A stretch of 64,000 nt of DNA. Origin: Amborella trichopoda (taxonomy: Eukaryota; Streptophyta; Magnoliopsida; Amborellales; Amborellaceae). The notes under the pieces were generated by a model. It ran no database searches and was not told the DNA's origin. It worked only from the letters and a program-made list of their open reading frames with translations. How positions within the stretch are numbered: the first letter of the stretch is position 1; each line of letters opens with the position of its first letter. The translations under genes were made by a program, and so were the position numbers. The stretch lies in NCBI RefSeq assembly GCF_000471905.2, contig NW_006498507.1, positions 2,907,420 through 2,971,419 of the forward strand. The letters run 5' to 3'. Shown here in pieces: positions 11,382 to 22,959 of the stretch.

Positions 11382-12954
11382 TGTAGACACCCCATTTTAA
11401 AATTGGCAAATTTTGTGGTTTTTCTGAATCCATAGGACCACACTATTTCAATAGACCTCAGATCATAGACCACCATAATCCATACTGCCTGCTTTGTGAT
11501 CCAGAATCATGCATAATCCCTGTTTTAGTAGAAAAATCATTAAAAATAACAAAACACCTCGTTTTGACCCAAATTTTGGCAAGCAACATCACAAGAGCAC
11601 GTAGATCCCCCAAAACTGGAATTTTACAATTTTGGGCATATTTGGTCTGGGTGACGCTCCCGGTATCGCTCGGCCCATGTTCCCAGTATTGCATAGCTTA
11701 GACTAACCTTAATCTTGTAGAATACTATATTTTAGTAAAAAAATCATTAAAAATAGCAAAACATCTCGTTTTGACCCAAATTTTGACAAGCAACATCATA
11801 AGAGCCCGTAGATCCCCTTAGAATTGGAATTTGCCAATTTTGAGCGGATTTGGTTTGGGTGACGCTCCCAGTGTCGCTGTCATGACGCCGCCCTTCCTTT
11901 TAGAAATGTGTAATATTGGGCCGAGATGCCGCAACTAAAGTATAATATTTTGGAAGAAATTTTATATAGTGGATTTTTGGTGTATGAGATTTTCTATTAT
12001 CAGATGTTCATCTGCCATTTGAATTATGATTTTAGTTCTTTTCCATGGTTTGCTTTGATCACTGATATTAAATCGTTGAGTTCACTTTGATCTGAGTAAC
12101 ATACGCTACCTCTGGATCACAAATCCGCACTTGGCTACCCTCCGACGAGTATGGCAAGGGGGTCGGGGGAGGGATCATGACAGTCGCCCAGACCCGACTG
12201 CCCCAAATTGGCAATTTCCACATGCCAATGCCTCCCGAATCTTTTTTGGCCAGGTTCAATGAACCTAGACTATTTTGGTCTGAGCAACACTACTAGTGTC
12301 GCCGAAGCCTTGGACCACCAAAACGGCAGTCCAGGCTAGGAAATCTTCTGGTTATGGTATGTTACCCATTCCAGATGATTTTCAGCTTATAAAAATGTCA
12401 TTTCGGGATAATTTTAGGTTAGACTCTATAGACTCCAGAGACTCTTTATACCTGATTAGTTCGTGAACCCAAAGAAACTTTGAGATTGTGAAACTTGACC
12501 TAGACCTAAGAAAACCTTAACTTTAGGCCACCTGCAGCCCTTAGATTAAGAGATCAATTCAACCAAGCCAATACCTAGTCCAAACGTTAAGAGAAACAAA
12601 GAGGACGCACAACATAAACTCAACCGGTACTGATACAAGTAAGGCCTTGAAGCTTCAGGAGTCGTGGGCCAACTGGCCCGGTCTAGTACATTTTTACTGT
12701 CTTTGTGTTTCTTTTCATTTTCGTTTATTTCATTAGAATTAAATTAGTTTTATTTCTTTTTATGTCGTATTTCGTATTTCCGATCAATGCTAGCTCTGTC
12801 ACTGATCTGAGAGCAGATCTGCTCATTTCTGAATAGATCTGGCCTCATATCAGAATTTGATTGTCCCATCTCTATCACACTTTTTAAAATCAGTTTGTGA
12901 TATGGATTTGAGGGCTCTTCCTCTGAAAATCTCTCCGATTTTGCACTGTAAGCA
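11382..12954 (+). mobile_element. Solo LTR of a gypsy-type retrotransposon
   Basis: It starts TGTAGACACCCC, ends GTAAGCA, and is flanked by the 5-bp duplication CTTCT at 11377-11381 and 12955-12959. The length is 1573 bp. It breaks the L1 reading frame, which resumes on each side. No primer-binding site, gag or pol follows, so it is a solo LTR left by recombination. TGTAGACACCCC starts are common in plant Ty3-gypsy LTRs; the lineage is inferred from the start only. Confidence 0.8.
11524..11890 (+). repeat. About 207-bp tandem duplication inside the solo LTR
   Basis: Segments at about 11524-11700 and 11731-11890 share AAAATCATTAAAAATA, ACCTCGTTTTGACCCAAATT-type and GGGTGACGCTCCC blocks in the same order, offset by about 207 bp. 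Confidence 0.75.
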
Positions 12955-13159
12955 CTTCTCCACCACTATTTGCACAAAACTGCAATATTCATTAGCAGAA
13001 TCTTCTTGATCCCAAACCCCCTTCACCCTTTGGCGTACATACCTTACCCCACCTAATAAGGTGATACTTCATTTCTTCTCCAAAAGAAAGTGCGCATCAT
13101 GAATTCAATATTTATTTGCAAATGTTTTCTTACTAGAATTATTATTTCTATTTTTTAAA

Positions 13160-13372
13160 AGTGTAATGATCCTATAGGACTCTCCCTCACCCATATGTGT
13201 AGGACCCCAAAAGTTCAGCATTAAAATTGACACGGATCTCTAGAAATGTTATCACATGGGTGTGGAACTTGATTTTTCTATAGATCCACGTCAAATTTAA
13301 TGGTGATCTTTTGGGTTATTACACACATGGGTGGGAGGGGGTCCTATAACATCATTTCTCTTTTTAAAATTT
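13160..13372. mobile_element. Small MITE nested in M3 copy 1
   Basis: About 210 bp with inverted ends: ATCCTATAGGACTC...CACCCATATGTGTA on the left and ACACACATGGGTGGGAGGG...GTCCTATA on the right. The M3 sequence resumes after it with a repeated TTTACCTATTTTTTCAT. An internally expanded relative is at 26070-26290. Confidence 0.65.
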
Positions 13373-13860
13373 ACCTATTTTTTCATAATTTACCTATTTT
13401 TTCATATTCATGATCTCCATGTTAGAGATTACATGTCTTTTAAAATTAAGTCAAAAAATCCATCTAAAAAATAGATTTATTAAGAAGCCCGTATTTCTAC
13501 ATATGTGGGCTTGGCCGTACGAAAATATGTTTTTTAGCATTGAAAAGAAAAAAAATTCTATATGCATAATCACCATAATAATCGAGATTAACAAATCCCA
13601 AAATGTTGGATCCAAATCCATATTAAAGGTAAATTTTTAAGGGGTGGCCGCACGTCTACGGGTGAGTTGGCTGACTCCCCAACCATTTTTTCAAAAAAAT
13701 AATGGATTAATTTTGGTTCGTGATGGGACATTCACATTGGATATGCCTGATCTCCACCGTTGGTCATGGCGTTGCGTGTAATCAATCCTACACCACTGGT
13801 CTATGGTATAGTTCCTTTTGTACGCATATAAACCAAGGCAAAATAAGCTTAAAAGATAAA

Positions 13861-14241
13861 GGTAAAAGTTTATATAGAGCCGAGGCTCTAAATGATCAAA
13901 GTAGAGCCCACCTCAAAAATTTCCCTAGAAGAGGTTGTTTTGATACCCAAATATCCTCAAATTGATCATCTCCACATCAAGATGTACGGACATGAAAAAA
14001 AAAAATGGATTTCAAGTTTGGAAATAGTGCATCTTGTAACGCATATTTGGCCCTTCAATTTTTAAGATTTTCGTAGATTTGCTAGATCTATACTATTTTT
14101 TAAGCTTTAAATTTTATAATTAAAGATGAAAATATTTTTTAAGGCTATTAGCAAGATTTCCAGTATTGAAACCACATTTCTTGACACTATTTGAAGGTGC
14201 ACTTTAGTTTGATTATTTAGAGCTTCGGCTCTATACACATT
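13861..14241 (-). mobile_element. MITE family M1, copy 2
   Basis: Left end GGTAAAAGTTTATATAGAGCC, right end GCTTCGGCTCTATACACA. The right tip is damaged; a better preserved tip survives in the duplicated block at 14583. Confidence 0.8.
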
Positions 14242-14940
14242 TATATTAAAAAGAGATACACACTCTTTCCTTTAACTTTAAAAAAAAAAACGAAAAAAAA
14301 AGAAAACAGACTCACAATCTTTGTGTGCCTAGGGAAAAGTAAGATAACCTACGGATGAAGGTTATGATTCAATTTTTGAATGGTTAAATCTAATTGATTA
14401 AAGCTTTTTTAAATTCAAAATTATTTTCTTTCTTTCGTTCTTTTTTTTTTTCTTTTCTTTTAAGTGCTTCTAGAAAAAGGGATTTTGAGTTCATAATTTG
14501 GACATTGAGTTCATAAATAGTTTTTATTTTCCTTTTTTTCCAGACAAAAATACTCTTACATGTTATCATTTCAAAAAGAGCGCTCTATACAAACCGCACC
14601 CATTTAAATTAAAAAGAGACACACACTCTTTCCTTTGACTTCCAAAAAAAAAAGAAAAGAAAAAAAAACAAAAGAAAAGAAAGAGACACACTATTTATGT
14701 GTGCCTAGGGAAAAGTAAGATAAACTACGGATGAAAGGTTATGATTCAATTTTTGAATGGTTAAATCTAATTGATTAAAGCTCTTTTAAACTCAAAATTA
14801 TTTTCTTTCTTTCTCTTTCCTTTTTTTTTTTTTTCTTCTAAGTGCTTCTTAAAAAAGGGATTTTGCGTTCACAATTTGGACATTGAGTTCATAAATAGTT
14901 TTTATTTTCTTTTTTTTTTCCAGACAGAAGTACTCTTACA
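14228..14940. repeat. Tandem duplication of about 350 bp that includes an M1 end
   Basis: Copies at about 14228-14578 and 14583-14940 share the AAAAAGAGA(T/C)ACACACTC tract, TGTGTGCCTAGGGAAAAGTA, TTCAATTTTTGAATGGTTAA and the final CCAGACA(A/G)A(A/G)(A/G)TACTCTT block. Both begin with the M1 terminal GCTCTATACA sequence. Confidence 0.8.
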
Positions 14941-15589
14941 TTTATAGTGATCCTAACGTGGAACCCAAGTTTCAAATGGAACGAAGCCCATAAATAGTTC
15001 ATTTGCTTGAGGAAGTAAGTGTACAGTGTGCTCCAACAAAATTGCATTGATACAATCCAAACTTTAATCTCCTATGAAAGCATATCTTACATTCACTCTC
15101 TTGTGTAAAACCCTATCTGAGAACTCAATTTGAGATTGTGATCTCAATCTAATGAGCAACCTCAAAAAAAAAAAACGAAACCTCAAATTAAGTGCATAGT
15201 GGCTCTGGTATAAGTTTGTTATAGGCGCTAAATTTGAGACTTGTGGTCCCTTCAAAAAGGGACAACCAATATTTTGAAAATTATCAAAGGTTATTATTTT
15301 TAGTTTTTAAAATTTACATGTTTTTAGCCGTTTGTGCTCATATAACTAAAAAATTAGGTCTAAAATTTATCTAAAAAAATGGACCATAAAGAGGGGATGC
15401 ATATCTACATCTGAGTCTTAAGACTTATAAAAACTGTGTCCTCCTGAGATAAAAGCTTCCATTCGTGAATTACTCTAGTTTTAATGACAGCATATGTTTT
15501 AAAAAAGGGTGCAGTTGGCATTACTCTAGTTTTAATGACAGCATATGTTTTAAAAAAGGGTGTAGTTGGCATACGGATGCATTCGTAGG
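14941..15589. other. Unassigned spacer with a 52-bp tandem repeat
   Basis: A 52-bp unit containing ACTCTAGTTTTAATGACAGC is repeated twice at about 15470-15573. No gene is recognised in the rest; the open frames at 15064-15255 and 15405-15623 look accidental, and the latter simply reads through the repeat. Confidence 0.5.
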
Positions 15590-16005
15590 TGTAGAGGTAA
15601 GGTGTACCTTCAAATTTTATCATGGTATATAAATTTGTAGTAAAATGTTGTTAGGATTATCTCAAAATCTATTTTTATATCTAATTATAAAATTTGAAAT
15701 TTCAAAAATGATGCTGTTAGGATTATCTCAAAATCTATTTTTATATCTAATTATAAAATTCTAAATTTCAAAAATGGTTAAAATCAAGTAGATCTATAAA
15801 CATATGAAAATATTGAAAATAGACGGTGTAGATAATATGTTGTAAAATGCATTATTTATGAGACTTAAAATCTTTTATTTTTCATAGTCATACATTTGAT
15901 GTCGAGATGATTTAACATTAAAACTACCTTTTCCGATTGATTTTTGAGGGGCGTCCATAGTTCTACATTATAAGGTAGCATCCTTATATAAAATTCTTCC
16001 TTTAA
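15590..16005 (+). mobile_element. Divergent M1-type MITE, copy 3
   Basis: Shares M1 internal blocks (AATTATAAAATTT, ATAAACATATGAAAATATTG, GATGTCGAGATGAT) and a CTTATATAAAATT end. It contains a 65-bp tandem duplication of GTTAGGATTATCTCAAAATC at about 15650-15780. The outer ends are worn, so boundaries are approximate. Confidence 0.55.
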
Positions 16006-16741
16006 AAAGTGAATAACATCTCACTTTTTTGTGTATATCTTCATTGCGAAATGTATACAATGGGAAGACTAAATTTTCCACTCAGCCATGTCACATCCTT
16101 GTTAGTATGTGACGGTTGTAAATGAAATATATAGCATGTCATCATCATCATCATCATCAAAATCTTTTCTCAACTAATTGAGATTGGCTTACATGCATGG
16201 TGTCTACTACAAGTAAATGTTCTCATCGTATATGATACCTCCTTAATCAAGGTTACAATTAGCTTTGGCTTTCATAGAAGAGGGGCGTGCATAATAACCT
16301 TGTAAAAGCCAAGGCACTTCATCTCTCAGTTAGAAAGTTTATCATCATTATTTATAAAACAAAAAAAAAATTATTTGTTATATGAAGAAAATAATTTTAT
16401 ATGTTTATTTTTTACTTTTTGGATGTTTATCACTAGATTAGGGAACATATATATAGCATATGGATAATGCAATAGATTTTTAAGATAAGTAAAGCTGGCC
16501 TCTCTCTGCTCTCAAATTAGACAATAAAATCGACAGTAGAAGTGCTACTTTTAATCCATAATATCAACTGCTAGGGACTCAAACCCAAGTATAGTTCCTA
16601 GGATACGCACAACTTTTAATCCATAATGGTTACGATTTATTGGCGTTGTACCTTTTGAGAATGGACGGTGGATGCTCTATTTGTGCGTCTTGTAGCATAC
16701 ACATTATGCTATTATATTCACTAACTTTCCCCTTGAGAAAA
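16006..16741. other. Spacer holding an RTE-type LINE 3' end
   Basis: A (CAT)n tract at about 16140-16158 is followed by TTTTCTCAACTAATTGAGATTGGC and further LINE-like sequence to about 16330. In - strand orientation this is the 3' tail of an RTE-type LINE, which characteristically ends in a trinucleotide run. The rest of the spacer is unassigned. Confidence 0.55.
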
Positions 16742-17244
16742 AGGCAAGCTTTTTATATTTCCCTTAATGTGTAGTAGTTATATACTTCCTTTATCTAGCC
16801 GTCAGATATGAATGAATGGTTGAGATGGATCTAATTACAATATCACACCTCAACACTGTTTTATTTTTAATTTGTTTTTTATAAATGGTTTGAAACCAAA
16901 TTTTGAGCGTCCACTCCTTTCTTAAACTTGTGTCTGCAAACAATATAAAAAAATATTCTTGATAAACTATAATGAACAAAATACCCCTAAAAAATTAAGA
17001 GGCATTTTGGTTATTTTATTTTATTGAAAATATTGATTTTATATTTTTTAGGTGCGACCGCTTAAGTTGATGGCACTTACCAAATTTAATACTTATATAA
17101 TTTTTAGAATAAAATCGAAAAAATAAAACTCTGAGGCGTCAGATTTAAATCAAAAGGTCAATGGCTTAGTTGATCTAAATTGAATAGATGGATGCTGGAA
17201 GTATAAACCTTCTATAAAGTAGGAGAAGTATAGAAACCTTTCCA
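16742..17244. mobile_element. MITE family M2, copy 1
   Basis: About 503 bp starting AGGCAAGCTTTTTATATTTCCC and ending GAAGTATAGAAACCTTTCC as inverted ends. Flanks TTGAGAAAA and TTGAAAAAA match at 8 of 9 bases. The core holds AAAATACCCCTAAAAAATTA and GGCATTTTGGTTATTTTATT, shared with other M2 copies. Confidence 0.75.
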
Positions 17245-17481
17245 TTGAAAAAATAGCAATATTCTACATCCTTGTATGTTGTCTTGAAAAAAAACTCGAG
17301 CTTTCCTTTCTAGGATTTCTTTTACAGGGTTATAGAAAACAAATTGTTTGAATGCATGTAAATGGCTTAAAAATCTGTTCTCTTTCCTTGGAATATGACA
17401 GATTGGTTTAAATTTTGAAGAGAAAAAGGAAAGTACGGAGGAGCCTTGGAAAAGGAAGGATCTTGAAATGTGTTTTTTAAA

Positions 17482-17787
17482 AGGAAAATTGTTTTATGTG
17501 GAATGGACCGCATTTCTATATATGCGGTCCAGAAAGTGTGAAGCTTTAAAGGTGGATGTAAGTTGATGTTTCATCTAAAAAACAATGAAAACTAACAATC
17601 CAAATGTGTTTTTACTAGAATTATTATTTTTAATTTTTAAATTTTATTTATTTTTTCATATTCATGATCTTCATGTTAGATATTACATATCTTTAAAAAT
17701 GTGGTCTTAAAATCCATCTCAAAAATAAATTTATTAAGAAGCCCGCATTTCTATATGTGTGGGCTTGGTTGCATAGAAACTGGGTCC
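17482..17787 (+). mobile_element. MITE family M3, copy 2 (intact reference copy)
   Basis: 306 bp from AGGAAAATTGTTTTATG to AACTGGGTCC, flanked by a perfect 9-bp duplication TTTTTTAAA at 17473-17481 and 17788-17796. It has internal GGACCGCA...TGCGGTCC. There are no coding frames. This is the copy that shows the original structure of the split copy at 9714-13539. Confidence 0.8.
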
Positions 17788-18036
17788 TTTTTTAAATATG
17801 GGTAGTTTCAAGAATAACAAAAATTTAAGTGTCTTGGAAAAGAACATGTTTCAAAATTGCATTAAATTGCTGGAATGGAATCAGCAAGTAGAAAAGATCT
17901 TCTCTTGTGAAACGTCAGCTAGATCTGAAGAGAAGTTCTGCAATGACATGCTCTGCCTGTCACTGTCCAAAAAGGCTCCAAACTAGTTGGTGAGAGTTTT
18001 ATCTTTATTTTTGGGGTTAAAAAGAGATTTTTCTAT

Positions 18037-18410
18037 TGGTTGTGGTTGGCATAGTGTTGCAACATTAAACAATGAATGCTGCACCTTCAAACTTTGTTAT
18101 GAGATACAATTTTGGTATCGAAGACTAATTTTGTCCCTAAGTACAAAATTTTAAACTTCGAAAACGGTTCCAAACTAGCAAATCTATAAACACATGAAAA
18201 TATTAAAAATGGACAGTCCAGATAATACGTTGCATGATATACTATTTTTAGGACTTGAAATCTCTTTTTTTTTTCCATATTAATATATCTCGATGTTGAG
18301 ATGATCAATTATATATTTTTTCAACATTAAAAAAACATTTTTTGGTGGATTTTAGAGGTACATCTTAATTCTATATATATTAAAGTGTCAACCTTAAGTA
18401 AACTGTTTCC
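18037..18410 (+). mobile_element. Divergent M1-type MITE, copy 4
   Basis: The TGGTTGTGGTTGGCATAG left end, a CTATATATATTAAAGTGTCAA subterminal block and an AACTGTTTCC right end follow the M1 plan. The internal TATCTCGATGTTGAGATGATC is typical of the family. Flanking 9-mers match only weakly (6 of 9). Confidence 0.55.
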
Positions 18411-20344
18411 TTTTATATTTCCTTTTTGTAAAAGTACACGAGGACACAATATATCAAATACCTCTACAGAACCGGTAATAACTGTGTCTACCCGCCAATC
18501 CAGGTCCCCACTTGGGCCTACTGGATTCGATGTGTTGGGTTTGGGTCTACTTAGCCCAGACATAATCCTTTAGGGTTGGGGTAGGCCCAACCCAATCTAG
18601 CATAAGATATAATGTGTGCTTAATCTAAGCGTCCTACACTGTTCCGCACGCTAGGCGGCTCACAAAATCTTTATCCATGTATAGGAAACAAATAATAACG
18701 TAAAAGATAGTATTTGATGGATGACCCATATTGAATAGGAAAAGTATAAGAGACTATTTACTTTTAATATAATGAAGTTATAATCAATCTTTTCCTTCAA
18801 ATTGTAAATCGGATGGTTATAAGTATGTTGTTGACTAGAATTGAAATTCAAAGAGAAATTCTCGTACTTCATGACACACCTCAAGTCATCTAATTTGACA
18901 TCTAAGGGGCAGAGTGATTGTGACCTCCTTATAATAATGGTAAATGGTCTCATAGTATACAAACCTGTTGAGTACAGCCATCTTTATGGGTGATGTTTTC
19001 TCTTAGTATTTCTTTTGAATTTTTTTTTTTTTAGTCCTATGAATCCCAAATATGGCACACATGTGCTTGACCTAATTACTCAAAAAATAAAATAAAATAA
19101 AATCGTATGTACAAAAATTTTGGCCAAAATATCTCCACCATGTATGGTACATACCAGCTGTCTAGGTTGCTATGCTAGCTTCAATCTAGGGTGTCTAGCC
19201 TATATTGTTCCGTAGGCTAGGGATCTCACATAATCCTTATCCATGTTTAGAAAAAAAGATAATATAGGCCGTTAGGCAAGAGAATAGAGTAAGCCAAATG
19301 ACCTAGATTGAATTTGACTTATCAAAACAGCTAGCATTTCATGTTGGTACTTTACTTTTAATTTTTTTGAGATGGATTAATGACCTAGGTGATCGACAAA
19401 AAATTATAATATTATGAACAAAAGATTTGGAATTAATGTCTTTATATAGCTACCAATAGGCTCTCACCTAAAATGAATAGTCATCTAGGTTATGCATCCA
19501 ATGATTAGATATTGATTACATGGTTGAAAATGCATGTTATTTATTTAGATTGTAATCTTTTTGTACAAATTATATTAAGCTAAAAATTGAGGTATATCTA
19601 CTTGACATCATCACACATCAATAAAATGTAAAAATAATTTTGAAAATCTAATTTGACCTAATTAACCCAGAATATTTCAACGGTAGTTTGGTCATTTTTA
19701 GTTTTAAAAACTATTTGTTTTATATTTTTGAGTGTCATATTATATAATAATACATATGTCAAAAATTTCATCTTGATCCAATTTTTAGAAAAATTATTAG
19801 GATTAAAATAATAACATATATTTTCAACTATCCGATTAAAATATGACAACGGGGAACTTAACCTAAAATATTATTCATTAAGTACGAGTTAGGATGCACC
19901 AATCGACGAGTGACTTAAATGAAATACACCCAAATTAGAATGATTTCGATGATGGAATTCTGGATGAAATTATATACAAATTGTAAGAAGGTTTGGGTGT
20001 GGAGAAGTTGGATAAAATCCTGTTCAAAATAGATGAATGAGGAAGTTTTCTTATCGAAGGGAAACTTAAGGGATGGGAGCACAATTGCATTCTCAGTTTT
20101 GGAAATGAGGATAAAAGGTCAAGTCTTTCAGCATTACATCATTCTCTATTTTAGGTTGTAACAGATATTTTTCTAAATATTCACAAAGAAACCCATATAG
20201 ACATTCTTTGGCTTGTTTTGCAAGAATCTTTTCATCCATGCCTTAACCGAACAAACCAGCTCTTCTTTTTTTGTTAGTATGTGAGTTCCCTATCCGTGTC
20301 CCAACAGGCTCCTATGAGAAAGAAGGAACACTAATCCATTCATA
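18411..20344. other. Unassigned AT-rich stretch with an M4-type MITE
   Basis: Apart from the M4 element at 18738-18965 and two related short blocks (about 18630-18690 and 19185-19260, sharing TGTTCCG...TAGG and CTTATCCATGT) I see no gene or RNA. Open frames here are short and featureless. Confidence 0.45.
18738..18965. mobile_element. MITE family M4, copy 1
   Basis: About 228 bp with inverted ends: GTATAAGAGACTATTTACTT on the left, and AATGGTAAATGGTCTCATAG followed by TATAC on the right. Flanks TATTGAATA and TGTTGAGTA agree at 7 of 9 positions. Relatives lie at about 24835-25085, 38750-38975, 42245-42428 and 53828-54030. Confidence 0.6.
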
Positions 20345-21165
20345 CCATACAAGTGTTATAAGGTTCGGACTGGTGTTTGAACCGGTGAAGGGGTTGGTCC
20401 AATAAAAACCGGTTTAACCTGCAGTTTGACCGATCGAAACTTTCTTCAATACAAAAAAAATAAAAAATTGATCAAAACATCTTAAAAATTCATTTAGAAA
20501 ATAGAAAAATGAAGTTAACTAATGGGAAATAAGTAAAACTAAGAAATTATTTTTAAAACATATTGTAAAAATTAATTCTTTAATAATAAAACATTGCATT
20601 TTAAAAATTTGTAAATTACCATATTCATTAGTTAAGTAAACATTGCATTTTGTTTAACTAATGTTTAAATTCAGTATTAATAAATAGTTAAGCATTGCAT
20701 TTTATTTAATTAAACAATACATTTTGTTTAATTAATAGCAAGGTGCGTATGGAAGGCTTTTCCTCTTTCCATATTACATGGCAAAGTAAAAAGAGAGAGA
20801 GAGAGAGCAATAAAAAGCAATATTTTGATAAATTTAACCTTTTTGTTTTTGAAAAAAAAAAGTAAGTAAGATATAACTTCTTTTTTATCATTACATTTTT
20901 TGGCAATAAAAATTTTCCATGCAATCAACGTGAAAAAAATGGAAAGAAAGAATAAGATCATGTAAAAAATTGATAATTTTTTTTGAAAAAATAGAATTTA
21001 AGCTCAAGACCAATATAACCAGCAAAACCAGTAGTCAAACTGGTTCAACCAATCAAATGCCTGTTTTGAGCATTTTGATGCAACTCCCGATTTAGTACTT
21101 GTATTACATTGGACAACACTCTGATCACCGGTTCTATCTGTCAAACTGCTAGTCCAATCCGGGTT
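20345..21165. mobile_element. Non-autonomous element with GGTTCGGACTGG/CCGGT ends
   Basis: It begins GGTTCGGACTGGTGTTTGAACC and ends TCCAATCCGGGTTTTATAAC, with AACCGGTT-type motifs near both ends and an AT-rich centre that includes (GA)n. Related shorter copies are at about 33645-33955, 35240-35760 and 52310-52760. The superfamily is uncertain; the layout resembles hAT-type MITEs. Confidence 0.5.
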
Positions 21166-22679
21166 TTATAACTTTGTTCCATACTATCGTTTGCTGTGAT
21201 ATAACTTTTTTTTTGTTTTGGTAATTTAGTGGGGGAAGGCGAGCCTCTATTCGTTTTTTCAAATGGTTTAAGAGTTAGTTTTTTTGAAAGTATTAGTAAA
21301 GTGGTAATAGTGAGAATGAAAACAACATGATGGCTAAGGTATGAGGATGTTACCACCGCAATCCCAGCTGCTTTCTCCCTTTTTTATTTTTTTATTTTTG
21401 GATAGTAATCTGACTAGCAACTAATGCATCACCTACTATAAATGGCTCGATATTCTTTACATTAAGAAACCTTCAATCAAATCATTTCGACCTTGATCAT
21501 TATGGTTGTGATAAAAAATTAAGATATCAAGCCTTAAAAATAGTATGTATTGTAATTTAATACAGTCAAATGATAGACAAGGATTGTGTAGCGGGCCTCA
21601 AATAGTTGAAAAGAGACTCTGATGATGATATTGTAGGGGCAATGATTTCATTCAATGGTTGTATAGTAATATAATGCAACAGCCTTTAAAAACCATGTTA
21701 TGGCCATTTGTTTGATCCGAATTTTGAAATATATGCTCTTTTCATTATAATAAACAATCACAAGAAAAGAAAAATTTTAAAACACAATCTAGAAAGTATT
21801 TTTTTAGCCCAATTAACAGAGGTCGTTCATTTTGGTGAGATACTTAGATCTAGGCATTATAAGGATTTTTTCATTTTCAATTTTTTTGGATACCTTTATG
21901 ATCATTAGATGAACAATGTTAAAAAGAAAAAAAAATGATTTTGAGTTTATAAAGGCTAGAATCTTGAGACAAAGAGTACGTATGGCACCACACTATTCGC
22001 TTCACCAAATGAATGGTCTAGATTCGTTTTGGATGAGACTCATTTTGACCGTATCTAGGGATTCAAATTGAACTTTTTCTTTTTGGGATTGATTATTGAG
22101 ATGAAAAGAGTGTGTGTGCAAAATTTTGGGTCATACAAATACCACAACCATGGTTTTCTAGAAGTGTCGTTGCATTATACTATCATAGAACCGCTGCATG
22201 AAATAACTGCCCGCTATTGTAATACATTATTAGACCCTCTAATTTCAAGGGTTCATGGATCGACAACATCTATATCATTTTATGAGCTGCAAATTTCATA
22301 GCCGATGGTAAAAGGTTTTAGAGCAATCTTAGGGATTTCCCATGCCCGAAATATTTTTCGGACAAGATTAAGAGGTGAGGCTTTTCTTTTTTTTCCATCA
22401 GGCTTAGGCCTTACAGAAACTGCATTATTTTAAAAGTCGGAATCAGACACTAAATTATTAGGATGAGGTTTCTCAATCCACCCAATCCATAATGGTGATT
22501 CCTTATTTAAGATAAGTGTATAGACGGAACAAGAAAATAAAATTAAAGGAAATCAGGCAATCATCCCCACCATTTTCTAGTTCAGATCAGGCCATTCGAC
22601 CAGGTTCGAATTATTTTTAGTATCCTAGTTTGAACATATGGTGCAAAGCCGCAAACCAAGCAACTTACCCTGAAAGAAC
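21166..22679. other. Unassigned AT-rich stretch
   Basis: A short CTCAAATAGTT...GATGATGATA tail at about 21598-21640 resembles an RTE-type LINE 3' end. No gene is recognised; open frames at 21708-21908 and 22068-22301 show no domain. Confidence 0.4.
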
Positions 22680-22959
22680 TAGGGCTAGCAACATGCCGGG
22701 CTAACCCTAGCCCAGGCCCTATCTTGGTTAGTGCCAAGCCGGGCCATGTAAAATAAAAAAAATAAAAAGAACAAAACAAAGAAAAGAGAGCTAGGCAGGG
22801 CCAGACCAGCCATGGCCAAGCCTAGCTCGGCCCTAGCCTTAGGGTGCGGTTGCTTGGCCTTGGCCGTGGCCCCACCCCCGCCCTCAAGCCACATTTTGTG
22901 GCTCAAGCCCCAAATTTTTAGGGCCGGTCTGACCGGGCGAGGCCGGGCCACCCTGCCAA
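22680..22959. mobile_element. hAT-type MITE (GGGCC family), copy 1
   Basis: 280 bp starting TAGGGCTAGCAA, GC-rich at both ends (repeated GGGCC and GGCCC) and AT-rich in the middle, ending ACCCTGCCAA. It is flanked by a perfect 8-bp duplication GAAAGAAC at 22672-22679 and 22960-22967, as expected for hAT elements. Confidence 0.7.

Larger units (their letters stand above)
9850..13117 (-). mobile_element. 5'-truncated L1-type LINE, interrupted by an LTR
   Basis: A T-tract at about 9844-9857 is the poly(A) tail of a - strand insertion. CAAATGTTTT on both sides (about 9837-9850 and 13118-13127) is the target duplication. Reading - strand protein from 13110 gives FFWRRNEV, CTPKGEGGLG and related pieces of the L1 ORF2 C-terminal part. 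After the LTR it continues as VLVSNYGVGSFGMWINRGDK and then a zinc-finger-like region (CLICKEDGETG). It ends with an RNase H-like domain reading LNFDGSSLGNPD and TTANHVELLAFFYGLKLL. Stops and frame changes are frequent, and the reverse transcriptase core is missing. Without the LTR the insert is about 1.7 kb. Confidence 0.85.
9714..13539 (+). mobile_element. MITE family M3, copy 1, split by later insertions
   Basis: The left part at 9714-9849 and the right part at 13118-13539 together match the uninterrupted M3 copy at 17482-17787: GGAAAATTGTTT start, GGACCGCA...TGCGGTCC-like core, TTCATATTCATGATCT, and the GCCCG...GGGCTTGG end. Outer flanks TTTTGAAAA and CATTGAAAA agree at 7 of 9 positions. 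An L1 LINE (with an LTR inside it) separates the halves, and a further small MITE sits in the right half. Confidence 0.75.
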
